DNA from: Heligmosomoides polygyrus polygyrus
Taxonomy: Eukaryota; Nematoda; Chromadorea; Rhabditida; Heligmosomidae
Length of the DNA stretch: 64,000 nucleotides
Direction of reading: 5' to 3'
Assembly: GCA_947396885.1 (NCBI GenBank)
Contig: OX377202.1
Span: 18,414,001 to 18,478,000 of the forward strand
This document shows, piece after piece, positions 9,834 to 21,276 of this stretch. Position numbers and translations under genes: made by a program. Within the stretch, counting starts at the first letter, position 1; every line of letters starts with the position of its first letter. The notes below the pieces were generated by a model. The model was not told where the DNA came from. It saw only the letters and a program-made list of their open reading frames with translations, and made no database searches.

Positions 9834-11212
9834 TACCACTTTCACTTTTCAAATCAAACTGGACACTCATCTAAACAAGTCTAACGCACTTGAAATCAAA
9901 CTGAATGTCTTCCAAGTCAAAACGAGCTCCTTCCACTTGAAACTAGAAAATGTCAGAATAATTTTTTGATCAAGGAAAATTTTATTATGACGTTCTTCGA
10001 AGTTTTAAATCATCCACCCAGTAGGTGACTAGTTATTTGGAATTTTATAAAATTAAAAATAAAGAAAAACAATGATAAAAGTTTTTTAAATTGCAGAAGA
10101 GCGGCCATTTGTTTGTGTCAAAAAAAGATACTTCGTCATGCCCTCGACCAAGACGTTGCGACTATTATTTAATTGGTAGCAAAATTTTTGTTTCCATAGA
10201 GTTTCACGCGATGCAATAAAGCGATTGTAAAGAATACACACAACCTTACTGAACCTTTCACCACATTGTCCGACGATGTTGTCGGACACCATCATAAAAA
10301 TAGTTAATGGAAAATTATCAAGCATTTAATAGTACAATATTAATCATTGAGTCCATTACTATCTACGGTCGAGATGGTCCATGGAAAACTTTATTGGTTA
10401 CTGTTTTATTCATAGCTAATAAAAAATATTTATTTATTTATTTATTTATTACACAAAATGTTTGTAATAAATAATAAACAAAACAAATACTGTAGATTAA
10501 GCCAGACCACATACATGACATATGTTCAGTTTGAGTGTTTTTCAATCCATTGGTAAATTGGGAACTCCAGTTTGAAATTGGATAAATTGAGATCATTATA
10601 AGTTCATTGCCTGGTTCATTGTTAATGGAAAGAGGTTTGTCAAAGAGTAGTCCGCACTTGTTTCTTACAATGGAAGAAAAAAATTACCTGCAAAGGCTGT
10701 TGAAAATAGTAAAAAGAACATAAAGCGTAGATAAAATTCTTTTCACGAAGACGTCTTGCATGCGATGTTTGTTAGATATGAATAAAACACGGGAAAAATA
10801 CGCGCTGTTCCACGCGACAGTCAAGTGAAAATGATGCCTGCCGAGAAAGGGTTAATCTAAGCGGCACGCTATCAGTAAAAGTCGCCACGAGCTTTTTGAT
10901 CACATGGCGCAATTTCGCCTTCTAATACAACAAATAATTGCTGTCTTATTGTGCATTAAAACAAAATCTAGCTCACTTTTTTCCTAAAAAATAAATTTCG
11001 TAAAATTTTTAGACTCATTCAAGCAGCAGAACTTTAAAAAATTATAAATTTCCCAATTTTCCTTGAAATAAATATTTCAACCATTTTGAGGAGGCCTGTA
11101 GAAAGCTCGTTTCTACTTGTAAGATGTTCACTTTGACTTCCGAAGCACTAAATTTGTTTAGAAAAGTATCCAACTTGACGTGAAACGTGTCCAATTTGAC
11201 GTGAAAATGGTA
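9834..11212. mobile_element. long-terminal-inverted-repeat element, copy 2
   Basis: The left end begins TACCACTTTCACTTTTCAAA; the right end is its inverted counterpart, with GTGAAAATGGTA at 11201-11212. Several spaced copies of a CAAATTGGACAC-like motif lie inside both ends. The middle contains the same conserved block seen in copies 1, 3 and 4. It directly abuts the head of the interrupted SINE. A (TTTA)n run is at about 10429-10452. No transposase is encoded. Confidence 0.65.
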
Positions 11213-11599
11213 TGAATATAGTAGGATACCTAAAAGAAGGCCAACAATTCGTGGTTTACTTTTTTAGCTGCAAAGGAAAGTGTGGAGGCGCGAATCGCCG
11301 TCGGCAAACTCAGCGTCATAGCTCCATCGCTATAGATAGTAGCACCGTGTCACCGCGTGTGTGGAAGTGTCAAGGAAAGGATCATCGGCGCTATCCCAGA
11401 TGGATGGGTGCAAAGAATTTCAATCATTTCAATTTCACCTAGTATTTGATAGAGCGCATTCTAGGTGGACCTAAAATACAAAAAATCAGATACAAAACAT
11501 CAAAGAATAAATAAAACACATGGGAAACACTCTTCCACACTCCAATGTTGTATATTTGCTAATTAAAACTCTTTAATTTTGAAAGCAAAGACAATATAA

Positions 11600-12380
11600 A
11601 CACCATTGCAGCTGATGGTATGAAGGTAATACCTATCATCAGCTGTGTGGGGGGTCCCACGGACAGGATCGCGCGGTTCCTGAACAATATCATTGGGCAA
11701 CTCCTGCGATTCGTTCCAGCTAATCTCCCTAATATCCATGCGTTTCTTGACCGCCTACACGCAGCTCAGGTGGAACGGAATTGTGTGATGGAGTCGTTCG
11801 ACGTCACGTCGCTATATACAAATGTCAGCAACGACTCGGTACTATGAACTTCTCAGTGAACATCACCTTAGCATTGACATGTTTGGCCTCACTATTGGTC
11901 AGGTGATGCGGCTACTGAAAGAATTCCTAAGCTGCAACATCTTCGGATGGTCGGGCAGATAAGAGGGTTAGCTGTGGGCGAGCTCTCAGCTCCTAGTTTG
12001 GCCACGCATTCATGTCCAAAACTGAAGCTTCCGTGTTAGGCTCCCTGCTTTATACTGTTGATATATTGATGGCTGCCTCATTATCTGTTCTACCCAAGAG
12101 GAGATGGACATGTGTTTCGATATCATAAACAAGCAGTGTGAGCATATCAAGTTTGCACGGGAGACTCCAAAGGATGATTGGCTTCCGTTCTTGAACGTCC
12201 AAATACAGCTGAACGAAGGGGGAAAATAACAAAGTGGTATCGTAAACCCACTAACAAAAATATCTTGGTCCATAGAAAGTTAGCGCATCCGACACAGACC
12301 AAAACAGCTGTCGTGCGCAATATGTTCCGCACAGCAAGCAGAGTATCTACGGGGAAAACGAGCGCAAGGAATCGCTAGCG
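11600..12380 (+). pseudogene. PLE-3 reverse transcriptase remnant
   Basis: The first frame (from 11620) shows the Penelope-type region R-I-A-R-F-L-N followed by E-S-F-D-V-T-S-L-Y-T-N-V. About 80 codons later, in another frame, the active-site sequence is Y-I-D-G (12062-12073) where Y-x-D-D is expected, so the second catalytic Asp is lost. A further frameshift near 12222 leads to K-W-Y-R-K-P-T-N-K-N-I-L-V-H, the conserved thumb region. There are several independent inactivating changes. Confidence 0.8.
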
Positions 12381-12605
12381 CATGCTCATCAAATTGCTGC
12401 CAAGAATGGGTATACATTCTTTGGCTATCAGCGAAGCAGCACCAGCAGTCGTTCACGTAATTCCTCATCAACGACAAAATCCTGTTTGTCATCCCTTTCG
12501 TCTCAGATAGTGTCAGCACTTCTACTGGGAAGTGCGCTAGAAGGGCGGGATTCGAAAACGATGTCAAAGTGGTAATACACCTCCTGCTAACTTGAAAAGC
12601 GTTTA

Positions 12606-12966
12606 GTGCACAACCGGCTGTACGACCGAACTTGTGCAACCTCAAATTGCACCATCTGTTTTGCAGGTAACGAAGGAGACTGCATGATTTCGGAGATTGT
12701 CTACCTAATAAGGTGCAACAGCTGTGGAAGTGAATACATCGGTGAAACAGCTCGCCCCTTCTACAATCGCGCTAAAGAACACCTGGAAGGGAAGAGCAGG
12801 TCACGACCATCAACTGCTCTGGGCTACCCCAGAGTACACGACCACAACGGCGCCGACTTTGGGGTCACTTTCAAAATTCTAGCACGGGAGGCCCATACCG
12901 ACGCACGCAAAACTTTGGAGGGGTTCTGGATGCAGGCCAATAGCTCGAGGTTGAATCGACGGGGGG
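12606..12966 (+). pseudogene. PLE-3 GIY-YIG endonuclease remnant
   Basis: The frame contains C-T-I-C-F-A upstream, then E-I-V-Y-L-I-R-C-N-S-C-G-S-E-Y-I-G-E-T-A, R-P-F and A-K-E-H-L. The Cys residues and the nuclease motif are complete. The frame runs on past the domain into 3' non-coding sequence, so its apparent length of 179 codons is misleading. Confidence 0.8.
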
Positions 12967-13171
12967 GGGGGGAATGCGACTATATAACCCCTTACATCAG
13001 TCTCGCCTTTTGGACAGTTTCACCTTGTGGGGTCTTCTCGGGTGTTCCATATGTTGGGCTGCCGTCTCCTCTCTCTGCTGGAAGGGTTGCTGTTCGAGGG
13101 GTCTTCAAATTTTCGCAAGGTTCGTGGCGATATTTGGCCTGGTAGCTTCAATATATGTTTGGACTTTTTCA

Positions 13172-13207
13172 GACTCTGAAGAAGGCGACATCGCCGAAAC
13201 GTTAGTC
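13172..13207 (+). ncRNA. hammerhead ribozyme motif of PLE-3
   Basis: GACT, CTGAAGA, a strong stem II (AGGCGA with TCGCC), GAA, ACGT, T, AGTC. GACT pairs with AGTC as stem I. All invariant core positions are present. This is the best of the three hammerhead motifs in the window. Confidence 0.75.
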
Positions 13208-13262
13208 GTCAATAGAGCGTGTACTATCTCGGTTTCGAGTTCAACACCACATTTAACAATTG

Positions 13263-14248
13263 GACAACTCGCCCTCGACATCTGCAGGAGGCCTTGGTTT
13301 GAACTTAAAGGGCTCTTAAAGGGCTACTCAAGGGGCGTCGGGGCGCGGCTCCACGTGCCGAGACCCTCGTTCGTAAGGTAAGCGAGCCCCTCAAGTTCAA
13401 AGGTTAAGTCTCCTGTCGATGCCTGTGAGAAAATGTTTTAATTTTTCTTCTTTAGATAGCAGGTTTCCGCTCGTCGTTTTTGCATTTTAGGGCCACCTAG
13501 GGTGCGCTTTTTCACATTCGAGGTGGACCTTTGAAATTCTTTGAACCCAGCCAACTCGGATAGCACCCTTTTATCTACGATATTGTGGTGCACTTTCCGG
13601 ATTTTGTGTCACTACAACCATGCAGTGTAGCTACCGTATCTTTTACAATGTCATTCGTTCATCAGAATCAGCTGTCAGCAACTACTTTTTCCTAGACGGC
13701 CACTGCACTAGTCGACGTGCATCCACCAGTGAGGCATCTCCATTAGTACGCTTCAACTGAAGCATATGCACTTTTCGTAGTATGTTCCAGTTCTGGCCGC
13801 TCTTCTACTTGTCACTGTAAAGGTCAAAAGCGGGTCGGTCGCCGTTCTTGTAGAAAACTCTCAATTCATCTTAAGCCATCCAGAAAATTGCCGAGGTCTT
13901 CACTGAGAAGATGAAGAAGTAGCGAAGTAGGAAGAGGAGACCTGTTATTCATGTCTATCAGACCTCGTCTCGTAGGGATTTCCATGGGAAATTTAATGAA
14001 TATTTTAATGTTGACCAGAATAAGATCGTGTGAATATCTCTTTTTCCAGAAAATGATGAGCTCGTAGAGACTCTTAAGAGTGCCCTTTTCCCATCTAAAA
14101 ACGCGCACCTGAAAAAAAGCCTTCGTCTGTTATAGTCGCAGCCAGCGTTGACGGGCGGGACGTTTATTCCGCTCAGCGCCAAACTTTCACCAAAATATTG
14201 GTCACGCGTTTCAATTCAGTTTTTAAGGTGAAGCTAGTACAGTTATGT
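13263..14248. other. no recognisable feature
   Basis: Nothing I can support. Two minus-strand frames of 74-80 codons (13866-14182) lack recognisable content. Confidence 0.35.
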
Positions 14249-15090
14249 ACTACTATCACAAACTGGATACCTTCAAATCAATTTGGACACTTTCCAAATC
14301 AAATTGGACGCTTCTGAGCTAGCCTAAAGGCTTTTGAGATCAAAGCGAACTCTTCCAGATTGAAATGACCTTTTAGGCTGGCTAAACTACAGACCCAACG
14401 AGATGGTCAGAATTATTTATGTTCGAGGAAAGTTTGGTACAACTATTTTATTTAGTTTATTTTATTTTGTTTATTTGCTGCAATAAGTGCAACAATTTTA
14501 GAAATGTATTATTTTTTAAGAAAAAATTATAAATTAAAGTTTGTCATAAACCACAGCAAAGTAGCAATCTTATATTTTTAATTTGATTGATGGTGTAACT
14601 GCTATCTACATAAGCGTGTAAATAAGGATATGTGTGTTATTTACGATTGTTTTTCATGTACCGTCTATAGGCGTGAAACTTCATTCACACGGAAATTTTG
14701 CTATCAATCGAATAAAAATCGCGGCGCCCTAGACGAGAGCATGGCGTAGTCTCTTTTCTGGTAGCAAAAATGGCCGCCTTTCTGCTTTTTGAAACAAAAG
14801 GCAAACGGTTCTCAAAAATTAAAAGTTTTGTATACCTTCGAACAATGTGTTCGCTTCTTGGAAAGTGAACTAAGACTTCAAAGAAAGTCATGCTACAATT
14901 TTCCTTGGAGAAAAATTACTTCAACTTTTTTTGAGTCTCTAGTTCAATGTAGAAGAAGCTCACTTCGATTTTGGAAGAGTCCGTTGTGAATCTAAAATTT
15001 TTCGGCTGCCTTAGAAAAAAATGTCCAATTTAATTTGAAAAATGCCTAGTTTGATTTGAAAAGTGTCCAGTTCGACGTGAAAATGGTGTA
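14249..15090. mobile_element. long-terminal-inverted-repeat element, copy 3
   Basis: The left end carries TTCAAATCAATTTGGACAC followed by further copies of the same motif. The right end carries the inverted set, ending GACGTGAAAATGGTG. It sits about 90 bp from the stop codon of the GTPase gene. The outermost bases are less conserved than in copies 1 and 2, so the ends are approximate. Confidence 0.55.
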
Positions 15091-15181
15091 AATGCTATAT
15101 CTCTTTTGGATTGGCTAGTTCTTTGGATAAGCCTCAAGTTAGTCAGAATTTTTTAATATTTATTAAGCACAAAATGAACAT

Positions 15182-15325
15182 CTATTGGGTGATGCAGCTC
15201 AGCTTGCGCTCCTTGGGCGTCTGAGCGGCAGCGGCAGACATCTTCCGCCGATAACCGCGCAGTTGTTCGAGCGCGTAGTTGTGGCCCAGTTCGAAGGCGT
15301 CCTCGAACACCTCGTCGACACCTTC
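15182..15325 (-). CDS. exon 4 of the Rho-like gene
   Basis: Preceded by CATTTGCAG. The 47 codons encode V-D-E-V-F-E-D-A-F, matching the last Rho helix, then a basic region with R-R-K and K-E-R-K and the final C-I-T-Q before TAG. Confidence 0.85.
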   Translation of the reverse strand, partial: EGVDEVFEDAFELGHNYALEQLRGYRRKMSAAAAQTPKERKLSCITQ

Positions 15326-18300
15326 CTGCAAATGTACAGCGATGAAGGAAGTTCGTTCTGCTGCCAAAACGGGTTCATTCCACGATTTTTTCACTGGAAA
15401 CCGACGTCATACCAGCCTGTAACCGTTGGAAAAAGTTCGTTGAAAAGAAGAAGGAGCTAGCCATAGATGAATGATTGTAGCTTGTGTAAAACGGGAGCAG
15501 GGCTTTTTTTTGGTGGAAAGGGAAAGGGCGAGAAGAACCCAATGGCTTTTTTTTAGGATTTTTTAGAGGAAAGGAAGCGTGAACCAAGCAACCACAGCCC
15601 AGCTAGATGTACCACACTGTCTCTCACACTTCATGTTTTCCTTGTTCTTATAAAATAAGGATAAAGGACGACGTTACTCAGTCGCTTTTGGGATGCGCCA
15701 CGCATTCTATTTTTGCGGGATATCGCGGAGGCGATTTGAGTGTATTGGGCCATACAATGACTTGCGGTGGCTAGCGGATGAAAAGTCAGCAGTTTGTCCT
15801 TCCTAACCAAGTCTGGTAGACATCCACTGACCCGGAAATCCGAACCAGTGTATTGGTTGTCACGCGACAGCCGACACCTCCCCGACTGCGCTACACGCAC
15901 CCTACTTGTTCTTAGCAAGAAGACAATTTATTTGCCATGCGAGTTTCTCATAAGACGAAAAACCTGAATAAGAATGAATTAGCATCTATCACATGGAGAT
16001 TTTACGGCTAGTCGTTAATGCGGCCTACGTGGAGAGGCTAGAACGCATCAATCCAATCAGAGCGCTCTGGAAAGAAGTCCCACTCACAGAGGCAGAACCT
16101 CTCGTGGTGTGATTGGCTGGGGAAGTTCCGAACGATGCACTGGGTACTTATGTCACTTGTGACTGACTGGTGCCTTCTCTTCCCATGATGTAGGGCATAT
16201 TAACGACTAGCACTGGTATTTTTTGAACCGAGTTACGCCTCGAGCCCTGGGGTTTAGATCTAGCTCACAACTTCTGCCGGTACGACGTCTGTCGTCATAT
16301 TGGAGTTTTTACGCCCTTTCACCACAGTTTCTTGGCCAGCTTCTTCCCAAAATGTCTAAAATAATCTACCACTTACTCCTGTAACCTCTGAGCACTCGAG
16401 GTATTTGCTGGCACCGATTCGCTTCGCGAATGATTCGGCTTTGTTCAGCGGCATCGGCGTGTACTTCATGTGACCACTGCTATCGTAGTTTTCAATCAGC
16501 ATCGAGAGTCTCTTGTCAATTTGAGTCCCAACCAGAACAAACGGCACTCCGCGGATACGCTCCACCACCGTGTCGAGGATCTGTAAATACGGTAGGTCAG
16601 GTTAGCATATGATTGCGACCAGTTTTGTTCCTTAGAAATAAAAAAACTGTCGAATAAAAAGGCAGTAGTTAAAAGTTCCGACTCCACCGACACGACTTCG
16701 GTCGGAAAAAATTTTTTGCCCAAACTTCATCTAGGGGGTTGTTTGGGGTGCTGATTTCGAATCTGACATCCGTTTTTCGTTTTACGCTGGAGTACGGTAG
16801 GTTACGGAAGATTCGGGTGACTAAGGTAATGTTCACCGATTTCGCCCAAACTCCAGCGTAAAACGAAAAACGGATGTCAGATTCGTTATCAGCACCCCAA
16901 CTGACCCCTTGGCAAAGCTTGGGCAAAATTGGTGACTATGACCTCGGCCCTTAGTTATCCGTGCCTACCGTAATTGACCTCAATTTCAAAACCGAATTTT
17001 GGATTCGTGATCAGCACCCCAAATAAACCCCTCGATGAAGTTTCAGCGAAAATAAATTTTTCGACGGAAGTCGTGTCGGTGGAGTCGGGACTAGTGCCTA
17101 TAACTAGTGCCAATTAAAAAAATGAAAACGAAATATGTAGGACGATAACTATTTGATGGGGCCAATCTTGGTACTCCTAGCAGTCAAGTACGGGTGAACG
17201 CAAATAATTGTTTAAGGCGAAAGAGTGAGGTGAGACGTAATCTGTGCAATTGCGGAAAGTGTCCCATTGCGAAAGTTAAGCATTAAGCAAAGGGAGAACG
17301 AAATTTTTAAAGTTTTGCCCCACATTTTGATTCGTATCCGCATCTTTAACACACTTTTTGAACCTCGTAGGTTGAGGGGATCATGATCTGAGGATTACGA
17401 TTAGAGCGCGTTACTTCTGCGTGGGGGTAACTGTGAGGATTGCGCCGTTTCATCCGATGACTATGTGACCCTTTACTTCAACGGAAATTCACCCATAATT
17501 AACCGCTCAGGGTTTCAGAATTATCCTGGCCTTAGTTGTGCTACAAAAACGCTGAGCAATTAATCGATCATGGAGCTGTGCTCCATTCATCGTCGTAAAA
17601 TGGAGCTAGATGAATCAACATCTTATTAGACTGGCCATCGGGGGATGGACACTGAGATGCTAAGTCAATATACCGCCCGACTTCTTTACGGATTCTTTAA
17701 AAAATCTATTTTTACACAAAACTTTTCAACCTCACTTCAACAATTTCCGTAATCTTGTTGAAATGATGAAAATGCGGTTCTTAGTCAAAGCTGCTGATAA
17801 ATATTAAGTCTTATAACTATTGAACCGGACCGAAACATCGTCGGCAAATTATTGGCACTGGGCAACCAAAGAATTTCAAGGAGCTTATGCAACTAGTTAA
17901 GAATCTAGATCCCTTAACTAGTTACGTAACCTTCAAATCTCTACCTCCACCAGCCACAATGTCATCATAAAATATTCTTTATTTCTGAATATTTTTTAAT
18001 ATTTATGCGCTCTAACTTCTTGAAGGGCAAGTGGTAGCGCAGTCGGAGAAGTCGCCGGCTGTCGCATGCACCCCACTCCAGGTTCTTGGTTCAGGTTTTG
18101 CGCAGGCCAACCGAGCATTCGTTCCTTTCGGGGTGGGAGGATTGGTATCACACTTATGTGCGAAGGATAAATCCTGGCTTGTCTGTCAGTTGGCCACCTC
18201 AAGGTGCTGTATTGGCCAAATATCCGGTGGAAGTCGAATGCATGGCGCATCCCGTGAAGGAATTGAATAACACCGACTTTTTCCTATATCCCTGAACTTC

Positions 18301-21276
18301 TTGAGTAGAGTGAAAGTACATGTTGCGATTTTATGATCATCTAGATAGCCTAGCGTTTTCCTTGCTTTCGAACGAAAATGGATTTTAGTCCCGGATCCTA
18401 GTGTAACCAGGCTCGTCGTTATTGACGCTTGTGCTAGCCATTAATTGCGAACTTTTTCCTTTAATCTATAATAGTGGCCTTCATCATGATTCGCGTGCGG
18501 TATAGGTGGTTCTGAACCCAAATACACTGCTATATCGAAGCGTGGTACTGCTCAGGCAAGGACGCTGGGTTAACCTACCATTCGAACGGCCTCCTCCGTG
18601 CTGGACTGATGAGCTACTGACCAACAGAGCAGGAAGACGTGCGGGTCATCAAATCCTCGGTCGGGATAGTCCATGGAGACCGATTTGAATATGCACTTCC
18701 GACCGTTGAACGCTGTGATGAGCTCACCTTTCTGAAACAATGGTGAGAGAACGGTGTGTATAAAGAACTGACTGCAGACAAGCAATGCATCTTGCTTTCC
18801 TCCTGATACTAATAGGATGCATATGGGTTCACAGATATTTTGGGGAGGATAATAGAAAACATGGGGTCCTGCAGTGTTGTCGAGAAACCCAAAATGAAAC
18901 TATGAGAGTAGCCAAGGCAAAGAGATGCATGGCTTCACAATTAAGATGTGGAAGATCGCAGTGAAGGAGAAGAGGAGAATGAGCACGGGGAGGAAACTCG
19001 ACACCCTTATGGCCGAAGCTCGTTACCAAGCCAGCCTCGACAAGCCAGTAGTGAAGACTGCAATTTTGTTTGGTCAACATAGACTTCTGGAGCTTCATAG
19101 CATAGCATATGCAGCATTGCATAGCCGACGGCTGGTAGGTTGATGCAATTTAATACATTTTTACTCACTTACAGCTGAAAATATTAAGCAAAGATTCGAA
19201 TTCCTCCACGTCTAAAATTCGAACTTAATCCCATAATGCTACTCAATTTATGATGAGCATAGAGTGCTGTGGGAGCCAGTGGGTAGAAAGTTGAAGAGGC
19301 GCGCTTGAACGAGGAAGTCCCTCATGCCCCACCTGTGCCGCTTCGCTGGTAGCTGATTGGCTGCCGCGGCAATGGTAGGAGCAACGGCGCGTTCCCACAC
19401 CCCAAATGTACCCAGTGGAGGCTTGTGAGATTATATTAGGGTGTCCAGAAAGTATCTGCGGAAAACTTCGCAATGTTCCAGATTTTTTCTAGAATGTTCT
19501 GAAGATTTCAACATAAGTGTTTTATAAAGACACTGTCCTGCTGTATCTGCATAGCATATCCAGCTCCGTCTTTCTTGCCTAATTCATTGTACGATGGCCG
19601 AACTGTCTACGCATATTAGACACGTACTTCTTTACGAGTTTGAATCTGGGCACTCCGCTGCAGAAGCCTATCGAAACTTGTGTCGTGTATTCGGCTCTGA
19701 AGCTCCTTCTGTACGGTCTGTGTACAGCTGGTTCGAAGGCTTCTGAAGCGGGAACAGGAGTCTCAAAGATGAGCCTCGCTCTGGTCGACCGACAACGATA
19801 TCTTTGGATGAATTGAGGAAACTGGCGGAGCAGCATCCATATGAAGGTGTGCGTTATTTCGCTGCTGCTCTTGGCTGTTCCCGATCCACCGTAGACAATG
19901 AACTGCGATCCCTTGGAATGGTTAAAAGCTCAGTCAATGGCTCCCACATGAACTGACCGGCGACAACCTGCGAAGACGTCTGTAGATATGTACTCAGCTG
20001 CTCTCCCGAAGTCGCACCTTCAACTGGCTGGGCAACATCGGCGGCACAGGAGACGAAGAATGGGTCCTCTACGTCAACCACGATCGTAAACGTGCGTGGT
20101 GCCAAGGATGAAGTGCCGAAATCTTTCGTAAAGGGTGAAATTCGTGCGAGGAAGGTCATGCTGAGCGTCTGCTGGGGAGTTTATGGGATCTACCATTTCG
20201 AGCTGCTGCCTGACAGCACGACTGTCATTGTCAAGGTCTACGCTACCCAACTACAGAGACTGGCCGACAAGATGCGCAAGGAACAGTCTAGGCTCTACAA
20301 AGTTCGCTTGCTGCACGATAACTCGTGCCCACACATCGCGAAGACAACTTCTCAGAAAATTCTGGAACTCGGATGGGAAGTTCTGCCGCTCCAACCGTAG
20401 AGCCCAGTTCTGGCCCCAAGTGACTAGTACCTTTTTGGATCACTTCAGCTTCATCTGGATGGGAAGCGCTATGAAGATCGTGACCACCTCGAAAATGACC
20501 TCCGAACTTTTCTCGCTTCCAGGTCGCCGGATTTCTACGCCAGAGGAATTCGAAGACTTGTGGAACGTTGACGGAAATTACTTGGTTGATTAATAAAACG
20601 TTGAAAAAATTGAGTTGTTTTGAAAAAAATGTTGAATTTCTGCAGACACTTTCTGGACACCCTAATAATAGACAAAGGGGAAGAGTGACTCACGCAGTTC
20701 CTCAATAGGGTGACTGTGTAGAGTACCATGCAGGATGACTGGAGTAATTGCGCCATTGTCCCCATCATCAAGCAGTAGAGGAGGGCGGGGGGGGGGGGGG
20801 GGCAGCACCTCCATATGCAACCAATTTCGATGGTGAAACTGTTCCCCTCTCACAACGAAGCTCTTCGGAACTCATCGAGACAATACCAAGAAAAACTATT
20901 CAAGCCGGGCATCAAGTAGCAGCAGACCGATCACCCTCCACAGGGAACAAAGGCAAAAAGGCCAGAAAAAGTTCACACTCCGTATTTTACCATATCGCTG
21001 CCCTAGCCTGCACAAATAAGTGGCAGAACTGTTCCATCGTACTTTTGGAAACAAGAAACATACAAACCGATCACCTTCAAGTGCAGCCTTAATCACTCGA
21101 ACTTAATCTTACATAACCGGACCAAGTACAACAAAATACGAGAGCAAAAAAAGTACCTGAGCATTGTACGGCACTCCATTAAAATCAGCGTACTTCTCCA
21201 TCATCAATCTGATACAGGATTCATCGTCACCAATCAGCACTCCTCGAACCAATTCAATATCAGAGAGAATTGACAT
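15182..21276 (-). CDS. Rho/Cdc42-like small GTPase with degenerate phosphate-binding loops (4 exons, 206 aa)
   Basis: Joining exons 21276-21157, 18731-18579, 16580-16377 and 15325-15182 gives 206 codons plus TAG, near the usual length of about 190 for Rho proteins. All junctions are GT-AG and in phase 0. Retained Rho features are H-V-F-L-L-C-W-S-V (like D-V-F-L-V-C-F-S-V), the base-binding stretch V-P-F-V-L-V-G-T-Q-I-D at about residues 103-113, Y-L-E-C-S-E-V-T near 151-158, and a terminal CAAX box C-I-T-Q that predicts prenylation and membrane attachment. Lost features: the P-loop reads G-D-D-E-S-C-I-R, with no GKT/S, and the D-T-A-G-Q switch II motif reads S-M-D-Y-P-D-R-G. It is therefore probably an atypical or pseudo-GTPase. 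The divergent Cdc42-related protein CRP-1 of Caenorhabditis is a candidate relative but this is unverified. The introns are large and full of transposons. Confidence 0.85.
15651..15904 (-). repeat. tRNA-derived SINE (family A) in intron 3, with TSD
   Basis: Flanked by direct repeats CTTGTTCTTA at 15641-15650 and 15905-15914. The tail AAGGATAAAGG is at the left and the tRNA-like head at the right. The element lies in the same orientation as the host gene. Slightly shortened in the middle relative to other copies. Confidence 0.85.
16377..16580 (-). CDS. exon 3 of the Rho-like gene
   Basis: Preceded by TATTTACAG and followed by the consensus donor GTAAGT. The 68 codons contain L-V-G-T-Q-I-D and L-E-C-S-E-V-T-G, the clearest Rho-family match in the gene. 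Confidence 0.9.
16678..17088. mobile_element. hairpin-forming MITE in intron 2
   Basis: Terminal inverted repeats CCGACTCCACCGACACGACT (left) and its complement (right). A second, internal inverted repeat of about 45 bp (around 16758-16797 against 16849-16890) is nearly perfect, so the transcript could form a long hairpin. There is no coding capacity. Confidence 0.8.
17089..18013. other. intron 2 sequence without recognisable elements
   Basis: Intron of the Rho-like gene. No repeats or reading frames of note were seen. Confidence 0.5.
18024..18294 (+). repeat. tRNA-derived SINE (family A) in intron 2, with TSD
   Basis: Box A TAGCGCAGTCGG is at 18035-18046. Direct repeats AACTTCTTGA at 18014-18023 and 18295-18304 flank it. 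The body is diverged from the consensus. It lies antisense to the host gene. Confidence 0.85.
18579..18731 (-). CDS. exon 2 of the Rho-like gene
   Basis: Preceded by TTGTTTCAG and followed by GTAGGT. The 51 codons encode the altered switch II region and the hydrophobic strand F-L-L-C-W-S-V. Confidence 0.8.
19436..20665 (+). mobile_element. full-length dead mariner transposon in intron 1
   Basis: Terminal inverted repeats start TTAGGGTGTCCAGAAAGTAT on the left, with the near-exact complement on the right (ending GGACACCCTAA). TA dinucleotides flank both ends. Total length is 1,230 bp, typical of mariner. It is inserted antisense to the host gene. Confidence 0.9.
19594..20593 (+). pseudogene. 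mariner transposase pseudogene
   Basis: The N-terminus reads L-S-T-H-I-R-H-V-L-L-Y-E-F-E-S-G-H-S-A-A, the paired helix-turn-helix region. Codon 51 is TGA. A frameshift follows near 19940, a damaged G-D-E-E-W marks the first Asp, and L-L-H-D-N-S-C-P-H marks the second. The third Asp region (S-P-D) is replaced by frameshifted sequence. The C-terminus ends near 20590 with N-Y-L-V-D. It is inactive on several counts. Confidence 0.85.
20787..20802. repeat. 16-base G tract
   Basis: An uninterrupted run of G on the plus strand in intron 1 (C run in the gene's transcript). Confidence 0.9.
21157..21276 (-). CDS. exon 1 of the Rho-like gene
   Basis: ATG plus 39 further codons, ending CAG then GTACTT. 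It encodes the N-terminal strand and the altered P-loop. A TTCCAG sequence about 10 bases before the ATG could be a spliced-leader acceptor, as is common in nematodes. This is inference. Confidence 0.75.

Larger units (their letters stand above)
11585..13262 (+). mobile_element. Penelope-like element PLE-3, longest copy, degenerate
   Basis: In order: a reverse transcriptase remnant (about 11600-12380), a degraded linker, a GIY-YIG nuclease (about 12630-12966), a 3' non-coding region with a G-run at 12960-12971, and a hammerhead motif at 13172-13207. Frameshifts and stops separate the domains, so it is inactive. The 5' part of the reverse transcriptase is missing. Confidence 0.8.
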
